Counted from the stretch's first letter, positions 47,770-58,899 are shown. The stretch: DNA of 64,000 nt from Sclerodactyla briareus (GCA_026419785.1 JAODTK010005887.1:62001-126000); one strand, 5' to 3'. The notes: a model not told the origin generated them from the sequence alone. A program made the numbers and translations.

Positions 47770-48310
47770 GTATACGCCAGTGGCGTAGCCAGGATTTTTT
47801 CCTGCGGGGGGGGGCTGGGTGGCTGGGGACTAAAAACATTTTAGAGGGGGGCGGCATTTCACCATCTAAGCCATATGAAGGGTTTGGCGCTGGGTCACCA
47901 TCTAGTGTTGCATGGGAACCGGTGGCAGGATTAGTTAATTTTGTGGAGGCAGCCCTAGACCTTGAAATTCGATTCCTCGAATTTGTGGACCCTTTAGTGT
48001 TTCGTGGCGTGGTGGCATTGATTGGAATGCCACCGGGGAGTAATTGTGGCATACTAACCAACTCCGTGCCGTGTTTATTTTACGCCTCATTGGAGTGAGG
48101 CAAGGAAGCTAGATTCGGCATGAACTTTTTATCCCTTGAATATGGCAGGAGGGCGTATACACAATTTTTCCAAGGGGGGGGGGGGTGAACTTTTTATGAA
48201 CGCGCCAAGATGTTCTGTCGAGACCGGACTTTTTTTAATTGGACTATTTTGGGGGAATTCTCCTCCCAGTTTTTTTTTTCCGGCGAACCGTGGTGACGTT
48301 TCACTACGAT
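47770..48310 (+). mobile_element. G-tract element(s) opening GGCGTAGCCAGGATTTTTT
   Basis: AGTGGCGTAGCCAGGATTTT at about 47,779-47,798 leads into a G-run (47,805-47,813). The same opening plus G-run is found at 20.81 kb. Blocks ACCATCTAAGCC and TTTGGCGCTGG echo the AAGCGGAGCGCC family. A second G-run of 13 lies at about 48,174-48,186. Confidence 0.55.
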
Positions 48311-48423
48311 GGGGGGGGGGGGGGGGTGGGGGGGGTGGGGGGGGGGGGGGGGGGGGGGGGTGGGGGGGGGGGGGGGGGGGGGGGGGGGTGGGGGGTGGGG
48401 GGGGGGGGGGGGGGGGGGGGTGG
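48311..48423 (+). repeat. 113-bp G/T-only tract, nearly pure G
   Basis: Only six T residues interrupt 113 bases: 48,327, 48,336, 48,361, 48,389, 48,396 and 48,421. Their spacing (9, 25, 28, 7, 25) suggests an internal duplication of about 60 bp. The glycine- or proline-rich frames over it are artefacts. Confidence 0.95.
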
Positions 48424-49895
48424 TAAGTGCTCAATCCGCGTTTGCTAGTGGCGATTCTAGCATTATAAACTTTGGGCCCATTTCTGGAGTAGTCGTAATA
48501 GTCAATATCTTTGAGTCGTTAACCCATCACAGTTGCTGAAATTCACATTATCATTCACGATAATATCGGCTCAGGGTTCACCTATGATACCTATCAAATA
48601 AGTGGCGGCAACTAATGCCTACTCTTGTCTCGTTTTCATTATAACCTTGCACGTGTCTCCCACGTGTAGGTGGTCAATCTTTCCAGTAGGTGCATGATTT
48701 CCGTACAACGTCGCATTTGCTACAGTTTGTCCATGGCATTCTTCTTCACGGAACATCATCTTGGGGGTCTCATTTTCAAGGTTCCTTAAAAAATCTGCTT
48801 TGGTTGCACAGAGAAACCAACTTTTCAATATCTATCTCCTCTCACAACCCAAAGCTCATCTCAACATGGTTGTCAAATTCCACACAACACAATCGTCATT
48901 CAACAACAACACAGGTCACAATCCAAGGTCATCAGTCATCACACAACAATTGTCCCAATATCAAAATCATGGTCAACAACCCTCCCCCCATATTTACGGC
49001 CCGAGGTACTGCAGACTTGATTGTTGGCGACTTATTAGGGGGAGGGGAGACGAGACCATTAGGTAATGGTGGACTTGATAGTCCTGTAATCTGAATTCAG
49101 GTATTGTTGACGTGGTGCCTGTGACTCGAAATGCGTTGACTAACTTGTTTCCTTCCATTCATATAGTGGTCTTGTGAAGTCGGTACTGTGGGTAATACAC
49201 GTTTTTTGGTGTGCCAAAAAAAAAAAAAAGGGCGTTCAGTGACTTGAGTAAGTCTAACGTGTGACTTGGTAGTTCTGTCGTTTTTTTCGTGTCGATAAAC
49301 TTGCAGGTCCCGTGCCATAAGGAATGCTCCCCGGCAAAATTATTGAGGGCGTATTTGTTTTAGGCTTGGAGTTGGTTTTATGTGTTGGGTTTGGGCTACA
49401 CTGTGGGTAGGGCACCAATCGAACTGTGCGGGTGTTGGCAGCCTTTTGTTAGCTGGATACTAGGTAATGGACTGCAGTTTCTGCTCTGAACTTGAAAGCG
49501 TCATCAATAGTAATGGCCGTTTAATGGCGGGGTCTCTCACGGTTGACTAAGACTGGTTATTCTACATTCAAACGAAATTTTAGTTAATAAGAGAGTAGTC
49601 GGCAACACTCAGTGGTTTCGGGGTAGGTGGGGGGGGGGGGGGGGGTCAGGTTTAAGGAGGCGAAAATGTGTGTTCGCCCCTTCTTTGTTGCATTATGATG
49701 AGCCAAGTGCGCCTTTTTTTTAGGTCAGGTCCTTATCGGAAGGAGGACCTACTGCGCTGGGTTCGCGTCATGATGACTTGAACCCCTATAATGACAGAGG
49801 GCGTGTCTATAGGTATTGACGTCCTCGCGACTTGAGTCTGTGTAAATTTTCCTATTTTCGCGGCAATCCGCCGGCGGTCAAGTATTATATAATGT
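48424..49895. other. Non-coding with a G-run
   Basis: G-run of about 17 at 49,630-49,646 and an A-run at about 49,218-49,230. A 134-codon plus frame (48,690-49,094) and its neighbour are unremarkable. Confidence 0.35.
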
Positions 49896-49899
49896 TTGG

Positions 49900-50195
49900 C
49901 TAAAAATCTATTATCGCTAGAAAGAAAATTTGTTGGGAAGAGTTATTTTAAATGTTTCCAGTGAAATATATAGGTGCAAGGAAAATAATTCTATTGTTCT
50001 AATAAAATGTGGTTTGTAACCAAGCATATATTTCCATTGCAGATTTGTCCAGGACAAGAACTTTCCCCGACGACACGAATATTGTAGAACTAGAAAAAAA
50101 AAATATATATTTGGCTACAATTATTTGTGGGCAACAGAAAAATGCATTGCTGTCAAAAAAATGTTTGCAACGAAAAAAAAATATATATTATCACG
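49900..50195. repeat. AT-rich degenerate minisatellite, left
   Basis: Loose repeats of TTTGCAACGAAAAA, AATATATATT and GGCAACAGAAAAATGCATTG. A similar set occurs in opposite sense at 51.38-51.86 kb (ATATATTTGTTGCGAACA). Confidence 0.4.
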
Positions 50196-50599
50196 TAGCC
50201 TCATGGACAGCCGTTGCTTCTAATCGTCAGAGTACCGTTAGCCGTGAATGCACGTGAATCTACGGGACTGTAATACTGGACTGAGGTTCCTGGTGGCATT
50301 CCGTAAACCTGCAACCGCGGCTTCCACTTTTCGTATATAGATACCGATTTCAAGGGCGGATATAGGGAGATAACGATTATTGAGGAATAGCAATACTTCA
50401 ACGGGATTTTTCTAAGTGGTTCATCCTATGATGATGCATGCTTGGTAGAAGTCGAGGGGTCCAGACGAAACGAAACGAAATGCATCCCCCCGCAAAAAAG
50501 TGATTCATTCCGGGAGTTGTCGTCGAATTATGGAAGTAGTAGGCAACACGAATGAACGGTGCGGAATTTTTTTCTCAGGATAATTGAGGCCAGGATAGA

Positions 50600-50890
50600 A
50601 TGTCACTGTTAGGCGATATTTTGAAACCTAGATATTACGGAAACATTATTACGATTTCCACCATTTACCATGCGGTAACAGGCAACTCAGATGAACTGCG
50701 CAACCGCGCAAAAAACTTAAGCCTATTACTCAATCCTAACCTTGATTTCGAGGAACCTGGGCAGTTCATGGATATCCAGTTTGCATTCAACCTGCCTCAT
50801 AAAAAAATACCTGCGGGCCCGGCATCGCGGGAGTTTTTCGGTACAGGGGGCATGCTGAGGGTACTACTCCAAAACAAGGACCTAACTTAA
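50600..50890 (+). CDS. Open reading frame of 96 codons, function unknown
   Basis: ATG at 50,600 to TAA at 50,888-50,890. The amino-acid mix is balanced: MSLLGDILKPRYYGN at the N-terminus, a charged-polar middle with NSDELRNRAKNLSLLLNPN, and FFGTGGMLRVLLQNKDLT at the C-terminus. No membrane segment, signal peptide or known motif is seen. It sits between two AT-rich repeat blocks inside the span bounded by inverted satellite D arrays, so it could be a remnant of a mobile-element protein. Equally it may be chance. Confidence 0.25.
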   Translation: MSLLGDILKPRYYGNIITISTIYHAVTGNSDELRNRAKNLSLLLNPNLDFEEPGQFMDIQFAFNLPHKKIPAGPASREFFGTGGMLRVLLQNKDLT

Positions 50891-51375
50891 TACTAATTTT
50901 TACGTCGGTTCGATTAATTGATTTCTCGGATAATAATGGACGCAGTACGCACTCAGTGGAGAGGCTGTCCAACTAAATGATTGATTCGCCATTAGGACAG
51001 GAGATTGCAACCTTAGTCTCAACTGCACGGCACCTAGGCCGACTGCTCCCCCCCTAACACTCCCAGTAACCATTCTTCCTCAACTCACTGTTACTCATAC
51101 TATACTGAGAACACTGGGATTCAGCTGCATCCCTGTTCCGGCCGTTGAGAAAGCGGGGATATGAACGACTATTTGTCACTCCAGTATCTGGGTCGAAACC
51201 AGTTCAGCCAGCTACTACAAGTCCCTGGTAGTGAGTAATGTCGCACCCCTCCTTCAAGTTTCCACCTTGAAGGTTTTTGTTGTAGTATCGCGTACGCGTG
51301 GTGGGCATTGCGCATGGCGTGATGCTATGCCATTACGATGAACCCCTGAAACGACGAACTAAGACTACGTTGATA
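50891..51375. other. Non-coding, nothing specific
   Basis: Short frames only. Confidence 0.3.
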
Positions 51376-51379
51376 ATAT

Positions 51380-51860
51380 ATATTTGTTTTCGTTATAATT
51401 AATTATGGTAGAGCACACAAATTTCCGTTGCCAACTATATTTTGTTGCAAACATATCAGGGTTGCATAGACTACGTTAATTATGTTTTCACGTTTGATAA
51501 TATAATTGTGAAGACAATAAAATTCATTGCAAAAAATATATTTGTTGCGAACATATTATGTTTTCAGACAATTATTGTTGTCCAATGAAATATATCTACA
51601 TATATTTAATCATTGGGAAACTTATTTCTTTCCATGAATAAGTTCTCTCATCGAAACCATATATGTCTTTAAATATTTTTTAGGGGAACAGTATTTTCCA
51701 TTGTGACAATATTTCAAAATCAGAAAAATTATATCTTGATTTTTGCAATGAATTTTCTTGCAAAGGTGAAATTTCTCCCAAGCAATATTCTTTTAGCAAT
51801 AGATACTATATATTTTTCTTCCTATAATAAATTCCCTTTTCTCGCGCCATATCAAATGTC
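51380..51860. repeat. AT-rich degenerate minisatellite, right
   Basis: Repeats of TTGTTGC(A/G)AACATAT, CAATGAA and ATATATTT at irregular 35-60 bp spacing, in opposite sense to the block at 49.9-50.2 kb. Confidence 0.4.
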
Positions 51861-51869
51861 ATTTTCTGC

Positions 51870-52600
51870 GGAACGTCGTTCACGTATATCGTCTTTTTTG
51901 CCCCGACGGCGCATAGTTGGGCAGTGCCGGGTAATTGTTTTGTTTAAATTCCGGAGTTTCATGCCGTTCGGTATAATTGTTTGTTGGTCATTTTCTCGCT
52001 GATTGTGTCTTTGTTTCGCTGCGGAAGTTGTGTATGTTGCCGTCCCCGAGTGTCTGCTCTCTTGCACAGGGTTTTGTCTGTAATTGTTCACGGCATTTCC
52101 GTCTCATTGCGCGGGGATTCGTCTTCTTCTGCAAAAGTTTCGCTCACGTAAATTGTCTTTTTTGGCCCGATGGGGCCCTAGTGGCTGGGTGATTGTTTTG
52201 TGTAACTTTCGGTAGTTCACTCCGTTCGGTATATATTGTCCTGTGCAGTGTATGCACTAGATTTTGTCTGTTGTTTTCGCCGCGGAGGTTTTGTAGCCTA
52301 TGTCATCGTTCACGTGATGTCCGTTCTCATTGCGCGGGCGGGGTTGGTTATTTATTCATTCCCGGATTGTCCTGTTTTATCTTTGGCGGAGTCGTTCCCT
52401 GTTGTTCGTGGTCCCGGTTTGTCTGTTCCCCCCCTTCGTAAAATTGTCTGTTTCCTGTGTCGGAGTTGTGTCTGTTGTTAGCTCACGGGGTGTCTGTGTC
52501 GTTTGCAACATTGACTGTTGGTTTCTTGCTCGAAGTCGTTTCTGTTGTCGTTGTCGGGTTTGTCTTTTTTGCCCGATAGCGCCCATCCAGAGTTTTCGGC
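51870..52600 (+). repeat. Satellite D, right array (roughly 72-bp unit)
   Basis: Repeated TCGT(C)TTTTTTG(C/G)CCCGA, TGCGGAAGTTGTGT, ATTGCGCGGG and TTTGTCTGTT blocks. CACGTA-containing units at 51,877 and 52,141 are 264 bp apart. The last 250 bp are the inverted counterpart of 47,461-47,700. Confidence 0.7.
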
Positions 52601-52789
52601 GTACATACCCCGAAACTGGTGACGGGGTGAATGTCAACATTTCACTTCCAGGTCGTTTTTCGTTGGAATACCTTGTCACGTGTGTCACAACGCAGGTTGA
52701 TTCCGCGATTCTCTACAGATCTACAACATTCAACGTTTGGAACTTGGAGCAATTGCAGGAAATATTCTAAGAATAAGTAAATTATCTGT

Positions 52790-52900
52790 TCACTTTGCTT
52801 AGATGCAATGGAGATTGAGTTCACGTCAATCCGTGATATTCCTAATCGTAGGCCATTGATTCGATATTTTATACTTCATTTGCGGTCACGCGTAGGCCTA
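52790..52900 (+). repeat. Direct duplicate, copy 1 (partner 54,834-54,950)
   Basis: TTCACTTTG, then AGATG(C/T)AATGGAGATTGAG, then CGTGATATTCC or TGTGATATCCC and GTAGGCC are shared in order with 54,834-54,950, about 2.05 kb downstream. Confidence 0.7.
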
Positions 52901-52987
52901 ACAGTAACAACAGTCACAGTACAGTAGGCCTAACTACCAGCTACTGAATTACAATAGCCTAGCCTACCACGTTTAACTGGAGGCTAG

Positions 52988-53117
52988 AATGTACCCTTGG
53001 AGGCACCCCGCTCCTTCTCGGGCTCTGCGAGTCCACCAGACGAGAATGGCCTCGTAGGGATAGGAAGTCTCAGCTGCCTTAAAGATCCCACACTTCTGCA
53101 GTTTGCTCTTGAAGATG
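52988..53117 (+). CDS. Candidate exon of unknown gene (43 codons, ends in phase 1)
   Basis: Bounded by GGCTAG at 52,982-52,987 and a strong donor G|GTAAGT at 53,118. The frame AAT GTA CCC TTG is open for all 43 codons and reads like a real protein: RSFSGSASPPDENGLVG, then SLSCLKDPTLLQFALED. The exon is GC-richer than its flanks. The acceptor has a weak pyrimidine tract, so it could instead be a first exon with an unseen start upstream. The family is not recognised. Its phase (one base carried over) is compatible with the downstream acceptor at 61,177, not with the exon at 57,322. Confidence 0.4.
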
Positions 53118-54440
53118 GTAAGTGTTGGCGCTGTAACTACTCCTCTGAAGCCTTTCTCAGGTTTTCCAAAAAATTTCCCCCCCCCCCCCTTATTGAAATA
53201 TGATTTCTCCTAACTTCACGCGTCTCCTTTGTGTCTTATCTTCTGGAATTGCTGTTACGACAATAGCAAGTTACTAGTTAGGGCTATTTAGGCACGTGCT
53301 AAATCATTTCATAGGGGCACATTGGTGTTACCCCAAAGCCATGTCCAAACGTGGCACCGAGAGCCGCATGCGTCAACCTAGAAAATATTCTGGCGGCAAC
53401 TTGCCGTTTGCGTCCGTTTGCGGCACTAAAGATACAGTGAAGGTCAATTCTAAGGCCCCTACTAGTCCTACTGTTTGACCATCTTGATATGCAACTATGC
53501 AGCCTTGCAGGGAAATGATCATAGGCACTGGAAACTTCCTTTCCAAATGCTAGGAAATTGCATCTGAGCGCATCTACAATTCCAAATTTTCGGTACGATT
53601 TATAATCAAGTGCCCGGAAGTACACAGGTGTCCAATGACCCTAACCTAGTGATATTAACTCTGACACTGTGCAACTGTAAACAATGAAAGTGTACAGTAT
53701 GTCACTTCCGGGCAGATTCTAAATTAAGCCCATTTTCTCCCCCCTCCCTCCGCATGGTTAAGCCCATTCGGCTCTCACACATCGGCTATGGCCTGGGGTC
53801 CTTTCTCCCCTCCCAAGTCAACTTTAAGGACCCTAGGATATCCCTTTTCTATGACCCGGAGTGTTTGGCCATCTTGATATGTACCATGCAGCCTTGCAGG
53901 GAAAATGAGGCAGCTAGGGCATTGCCCCCCCCCCTCCCCCTCCAAGTGATTCACGCATAAGGCGCTCCCGCAAATCAGCAGTGGCCTGTTGGTACTCCCC
54001 CCTCCCTGAGCTCCCTTTGTAATAAAGACTTGATCCCTCTCCCAGTCACTGCTACGGGGGGAACGTGCCCCTCCCCCCCCCAAAAAAAAAATCCACAGCT
54101 TGGTTTTGAACTTTTCTTTTTATTTTTTTTTCAAGCAGTCTGATGACATGTGACTCAGTGAGTGATTTATGTCTGAAGTCCACCATTTTGCATCTTAGCC
54201 CCCCTAGATAACCAAGAAATTTTACAAAGGGGAGGGGCACCCCTCCCCTTTAATCCCCTCGGACCGGACTCACTCAACCCATGTTGTGCCCCCCCCCTAC
54301 AAAAAAACACACTCTGGCTACTGCTACTACCCTTATTCGGATCCTTCCCCGCACTATTGAAAATTGGGTAACTCATTCGCAAAGCCCGCGGTATTAGGTC
54401 TAGTAAGCATGGGCATCAACAGGTGGATGACAGGGGGACA
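53118..54440. repeat. Possible intron with a nested direct duplication
   Basis: GTTTG(A/G)CCATCTTGATATG followed by ATGCAGCCTTGCAGGGAAA occurs at about 53,473-53,517 and again at about 53,863-53,908, some 390 bp apart. C-runs at about 53,179-53,188, 53,926 and 54,071. No exon convinces me. Confidence 0.45.
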
Positions 54441-54444
54441 TGCA

Positions 54445-54540
54445 TTTCAGGTCGCTCCGGCTTAGATGGTTATTATGCATTCGATTTGTCCCCCCCCCAC
54501 CCACTTTTCCAAAAGCTCCGACGCCCCTGATAGTAGGTGA
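54445..54540 (-). mobile_element. G-tract element, minus copy
   Basis: The plus strand has GCTCCGGCTTAGATGG, then ATGCATTCGATTTGTC, a C-run of 8-9, CACTTTTCCAAAAG and CCGACGCCCCTG. This is the reverse-complement order of 18,880-18,945. Confidence 0.65.
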
Positions 54541-54833
54541 CTTCATAACTAATATTCGCACGCTGCACTGAAAAAAAAATCACGTGTAAATGCGCTTCTG
54601 ATTGTGTGAGATCTTGGACAAGTATGGTTACCCAGCCATGGAGCAAGCAAGAAAAATCATGATATTTTCATCATTTATGGGTGTATCACCACCAAATCCT
54701 ATATTTTGTTCTTAGTATTCTAGTTCTACTTCACATAAAAATTAGTAGGATTCTGATTTCCTATATTCTTACTCAACTTTGGTTGTCCTATACCTATTAG
54801 TACGTTAGCAGTAGCACTAATTCAGTAGCACAA

Positions 54834-55600
54834 TTTCACTTTGTTATAGATGTAATGGAGATTGAGCTCGCGTGAATCTGTGATATCCCCATCGTACATT
54901 GTAGGCCCGTGCTTCCTGTTATTTTATTAATACTTCAATTTGAAAACCTTCACCCATAATTTAAATTACCCTCCTCAAGGTCTCCGAGTAGTTCCAGTGG
55001 CTTGTATTGTATTGACTTCGCAGCTGTCTTCCTGTCTTGGGTTCCCAGTCACGAGAGCGATCCTAAGCTAGGCCTATTTGAAACTGAGGAGCAATTATAA
55101 CCTCACCACAAGTCTTTCAATCCAGAGTCACACACACTGGGTGGCACGCAACCATGTAAGAGCCTTTGAGAACGATACAACACTCTGGAGCGTGGTGTGT
55201 TTTAATGTGGGGTATTCGGAGTTGTACCGACGGCTAATTCTAGAGAATTGGCATGCTGGTTTATAAATCTGAAAAACCCAAATTTGATAAAAAGTGGAGC
55301 AAGCTGGGTGCTCTTCACTGGGCATGAAACGGAGGATTGGCCTGCCACCTGAAGAAGTCATTAACTGTACCAACTGGTGTTACATGTCCTCACTGGACAT
55401 TGTAGCATTGTAAAACCATAAGTCGAACCTCAGGGGCTGTTGTGGTTGTGGCAGCAGGTTGGTGGGGCGCTTGGATCTCGGCACAGGCAGTCCACGCCTC
55501 CAAGGTCTCTCGAGTAGCTCTTGATAGCTGGACTGTATTGTATTGACCCTCTGCAGGTATCTTTCTGGCTTTGGAGCTTTTCGCATCAAGCGAACCAAAC
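54834..55600. repeat. Direct duplicate copy 2 and a second repeated block
   Basis: 54,834-54,950 repeats 52,790-52,900. In addition, AAGGTCTC(T)CGAGTAG, then TTGTATTGTATTGAC, GCAG(C/G)T and TCT(T/G)GG (54,978-55,050) recur at about 55,502-55,580. A 71-codon minus frame (55,390-55,605) covers the latter; function unknown. Confidence 0.5.
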
Positions 55601-57035
55601 CTCATGGGTTTTCAAATAACAAATGAGCTGCTAGAAAGGTAGAGTGAATATGTACCATGACATGTAGACCCATCCACAGTAATACTCTAATACCTGGATT
55701 TTACCCAACCCATCTTCAACACACCTAAACCTGACTTCAACTCTACTGACCCTTCAGTGTGCTGAGATATGCAGCGCTACTGTCCGGGAAGGCAAAATTG
55801 CTCATCATTCATTGAACATTGAACGTCCAATGTCCATCAATGACTCAACAGAACATGCAAAAAGCCACTGAGAGCAGCATAATCCTGAGTGGAAGGTGCA
55901 CAATGTGAAGGACTAACACATTTGCCAGGAGTATACATACACTGCACAATATTATGTGCTACTGATCCAGGCATTCAAGATGAAGCACAATAAGTTGCGA
56001 AATTGCCTAAAAATGACTAACCGGCATTTAGTGTAATATGGTAAACAGTGACAGTCAAATACTGTACAGTCAAGATGAAGTTCCAATCAATGTTGCTGAA
56101 ATGCTGATAGTATAAGTGGAAGAAATATATATAACTGATGCCCTGTTAAGGTTGTCTACACCATGCAAAATTGGCTAACAAGACATGTTAGCTCAAAAGT
56201 AAGTATCAGGACAACACTCCAAAGAAGAGCAACACAGCGAATCCCCGACTGGGGTAAAACGGCCAGGCATGTGGAACCTGACGTCGAAGACGGGGAAGAA
56301 GAACGAACATCCCATGAAGTGCAGAAAAAGACCGCTAGCAAGATGATGGCAGAAGCCAAATGACAGCGACAGGTAAACCTGTTGAAGCACAGACAAAATA
56401 AGGGAAGGCTGGTGATAAATGAGTGCCACAGAAACATACCATAAAGAAATCAAGGCAAACTAATCACTAATAGGAGCGGCTGCTGCCATGCAATGAATCA
56501 CTCGGAAAGCATCATGGAATGTAAAATAGATTGTTTGCACATTTTCAGTGCTTGGGCAATCTTGACATCTAAATGGTACTTTGAACAAGTACATGGACTT
56601 TGTCATTGCGAGGTATCGTAAGTCTCTGAGTGAATGAGGGGTGCATCAATGTACAAGAAATGTATGACCCACCTCTGACAATGACTGACCCAAGTGGTGT
56701 AGCCCATACCACTTTGAATTTTGAGGAATGCTCTCGATAGCTGCACTGTCACCATGAGTGGGGGCTATCATAAGAAATCACTAATCAGAATATTTTACTT
56801 TCATCTAGTGACTCAAATGGTGAGGAAAAAGAGATAACAGATCAGAGTTGCTAATAGAGAATGTGAGTCGTGACGGGACATAGGTCGCTGTTGGACCTGT
56901 CGGTGACAAAGGCAGAGATCACGGTAAAGCAATTTCTGTAGTTAGATACACCCTGTGGAGTCTATGGCATAGTCGATTAACAATTAAAATCGAATCTTGA
57001 ATTAAAAGGGGGAAATCCATTGTTCCATGCATGGA
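55601..57035. other. Non-coding, one weak coding candidate
   Basis: At 56,163-56,363 a 66-codon plus frame contains VEPDVEDGEEERTS and KTASKMMAEAK, charged and protein-like, but lacks clear splice sites. Nothing else is seen. Confidence 0.25.
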
Positions 57036-57165
57036 ATGTCCCCAGTATGTAATGTTACATTATAACCTACTCCATCGTATCCAAGCCGGCAGGTGTTCCC
57101 CCAGTAGTAATGTTACATTATAACCTACTCCATGTATCAAGACGGGCAGTTGTCCTAATTCATCT
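57036..57165 (+). repeat. Two-unit tandem repeat of about 66 bp
   Basis: TAATGTTACATTATAACCTA followed by CTCCAT, AAG(C/A)CGG and CAG occurs twice in succession at about 57,048 and 57,110, with small indels. Confidence 0.85.
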
Positions 57166-57321
57166 GTAATATCTGTAATAATTTATCTGACCTTTTTCAG
57201 TATTGTATCATTCAGACAGGGCCTCAATGTGGATGTATCATGGATACTGGAACAAATCCAATAGAAAATGCTGATCACAAATTTTGTGATAGTAGAAAGT
57301 GTTTTTCTGGTTTTGTAGCAG

Positions 57322-57409
57322 GTCGTTATTCTTCACCAATGCTCTAAAGGCTGTTGTCAAAGCTAGTCCTCGGGTCCTCGTGTTACAAGACGGGAATAGG
57401 CTTCAGCAG
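57322..57409 (+). CDS. Candidate internal exon, function unknown (enters phase 2, leaves phase 0)
   Basis: The upstream sequence TTTTTCTGGTTTTGTAGCAG is a good pyrimidine tract and acceptor; the donor is CAG|GTAACG at 57,410. The frame starting TCG TTA TTC gives SLFFTNALKAVVKASPRV then LVLQDGNRLQQ with no stop. The peptide is basic and helix-prone with no family I recognise. It could join the exon at 63,408, or the alternative frame at 61,178, both phase 0. The fit is inferred from phase only. Confidence 0.35.
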
Positions 57410-58065
57410 GTAACGTGTATCATGTATGGTAGCCCTATAGCTCATCGGCCTTTTCATATTCGTTACCTAACAGGCAGTGGGATGTACTTTTCCGCGTAAT
57501 GGTAAATCGATGTGAGTAGATCATGGCGAAAGTTACCGGGCAGGCGGTGTGAATCTCTGTGATTCATTGGGGGTGCAATTGCTTCTGACCAGGAACATTG
57601 ACAGTAAAACACTTTTGATTTCTCTTGATCGATGTGCATCAGCTATTTTATTATGTGGCCATAGATAATGAATAGTGAGTAGTAGAATAGAAATGTATTG
57701 TGATTAAAAGAATGAGGCACAGTGAGGGGAGGGAGATGGGTTCAAGATGAAGAAAGCTCCCATAAAAAGAGAGAATGTGGAGAGAAACAATTATTCTCTA
57801 TCATTCTATGCGTTTCAACATGGCCATCGATATTTTACAGATTTAATTTTCAAATAGAATATTATATTTGTTATTACAAAGTGCCCGTATTGCTCCAGGG
57901 AGGCCAGGCTACTAGACAACTCATGTTTGTGTGCCACCCCAAAGTATATCATATTTAGCTCAAGTCCTCTATTTGAGTTTTGTTATTCAGTACATCGTTA
58001 CTCAATAGCGTTGCAGTAAAAACGAGTATTATAGCAAGCAATACAGCGGTTGTTAAGTTGCATAA
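57410..58065. other. Non-coding, nothing specific
   Basis: Presumed intron or spacer; short frames only. Confidence 0.3.
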
Positions 58066-58069
58066 GGAT

Positions 58070-58165
58070 CGAGACTCGGGACTGTGGACTCGGACGGCAA
58101 TGATCAGACTCAGCTCGGATACGGATGACTTGGACTCGGACTCGGATGGAGAGGACTCGACTCCA
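58070..58165 (+). repeat. Degenerate GACTCG hexamer repeat
   Basis: GACTCGG or GACTCGA recurs about nine times in 95 bp with variants. It yields an acidic Asp/Ser-rich reading (DDLDSDSDGEDS) that is probably a by-product. Confidence 0.65.
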
Positions 58166-58269
58166 ACACTTGAATTGGTTTGGTCAATATTTTAGCGTTT
58201 CTGTTGGGGTCAAGTGAATACGGGAATGTTACATTGTGACCGGTTGGTGGTTAGACATTTCAGTCTCTA

Positions 58270-58710
58270 ATGGTAAAAAGTTGGACACTTGAAGAAAAGT
58301 TATCAAGGTTATCGTTCGACCCGCGTCTCAGCAATCGCAAGAAAGAAAAGGATGCGGAAGATACAAGAAGAAGATCAAGAGTGGGACACTCGACCGTCAG
58401 CGAAAAGACGACCCGTTCCCGTTTAGCTGTCATCGCGGCCCCGAATATCCGCTAATGCTACTACTCTGAGACCCAAAGATCCTGGGGAAAAACGTAAGGG
58501 ATGTGCGTCCTCACGGACTTTGAGAGGACTGACGCCGAATCTACTGGAGAAGGAAGATCGAGACCGGGAGGGGGGCGGGCTGGTGGTTGTGATCCTGCTG
58601 AGGAGCGTGGACTCGCTACGACAGCTGTACACGATGACGATGGACGTGCATGCACGGTCAGGGAACCAGAGTCACTCAGGATGTGGTGGGAGGTCAACGA
58701 AAGGTAATAA
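58270..58710 (+). other. GC-richer segment with overlapping open frames, coding unproven
   Basis: Plus frames 58,270-58,455 (charged; contains KLSRLSFDPRLSNRKKEKD) and 58,501-58,707, a third at 58,520-58,870 and two minus frames overlap. A possible donor AAAG|GTAATA lies at 58,707. The shifting frames could mean one exon broken by sequencing indels or no gene at all. Confidence 0.25.
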
Positions 58711-58899
58711 TTATTTGTATCTTGCGACAGGAGGTTCAAATTTTGTAATCGTAGATCTATGCACTCGCTTTTTCTCATGTCAGTTTGTTGAAAGGAAAAG
58801 AAAAACTTCTCTGAAGTTCCAGGACAAAACTTCTCTGGTTGCCCCTGTAATATTATCAAAAAGGGTATAATACGCCTTATTTAAATGCCTGTCCATTTG

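Noticed and set aside
47461..47844. 127-codon Arg/Thr/Gln-rich frame
   Set aside because: A by-product of the satellite D repeat read in one frame, continuing into a mobile element.
48129..48434. Proline- and glycine-rich frames on both strands
   Set aside because: They are produced by the nearly pure G tract.
58070..58165. Acidic Asp/Ser-rich protein segment
   Set aside because: Explained by a degenerate GACTCG hexamer repeat; no exon boundaries.
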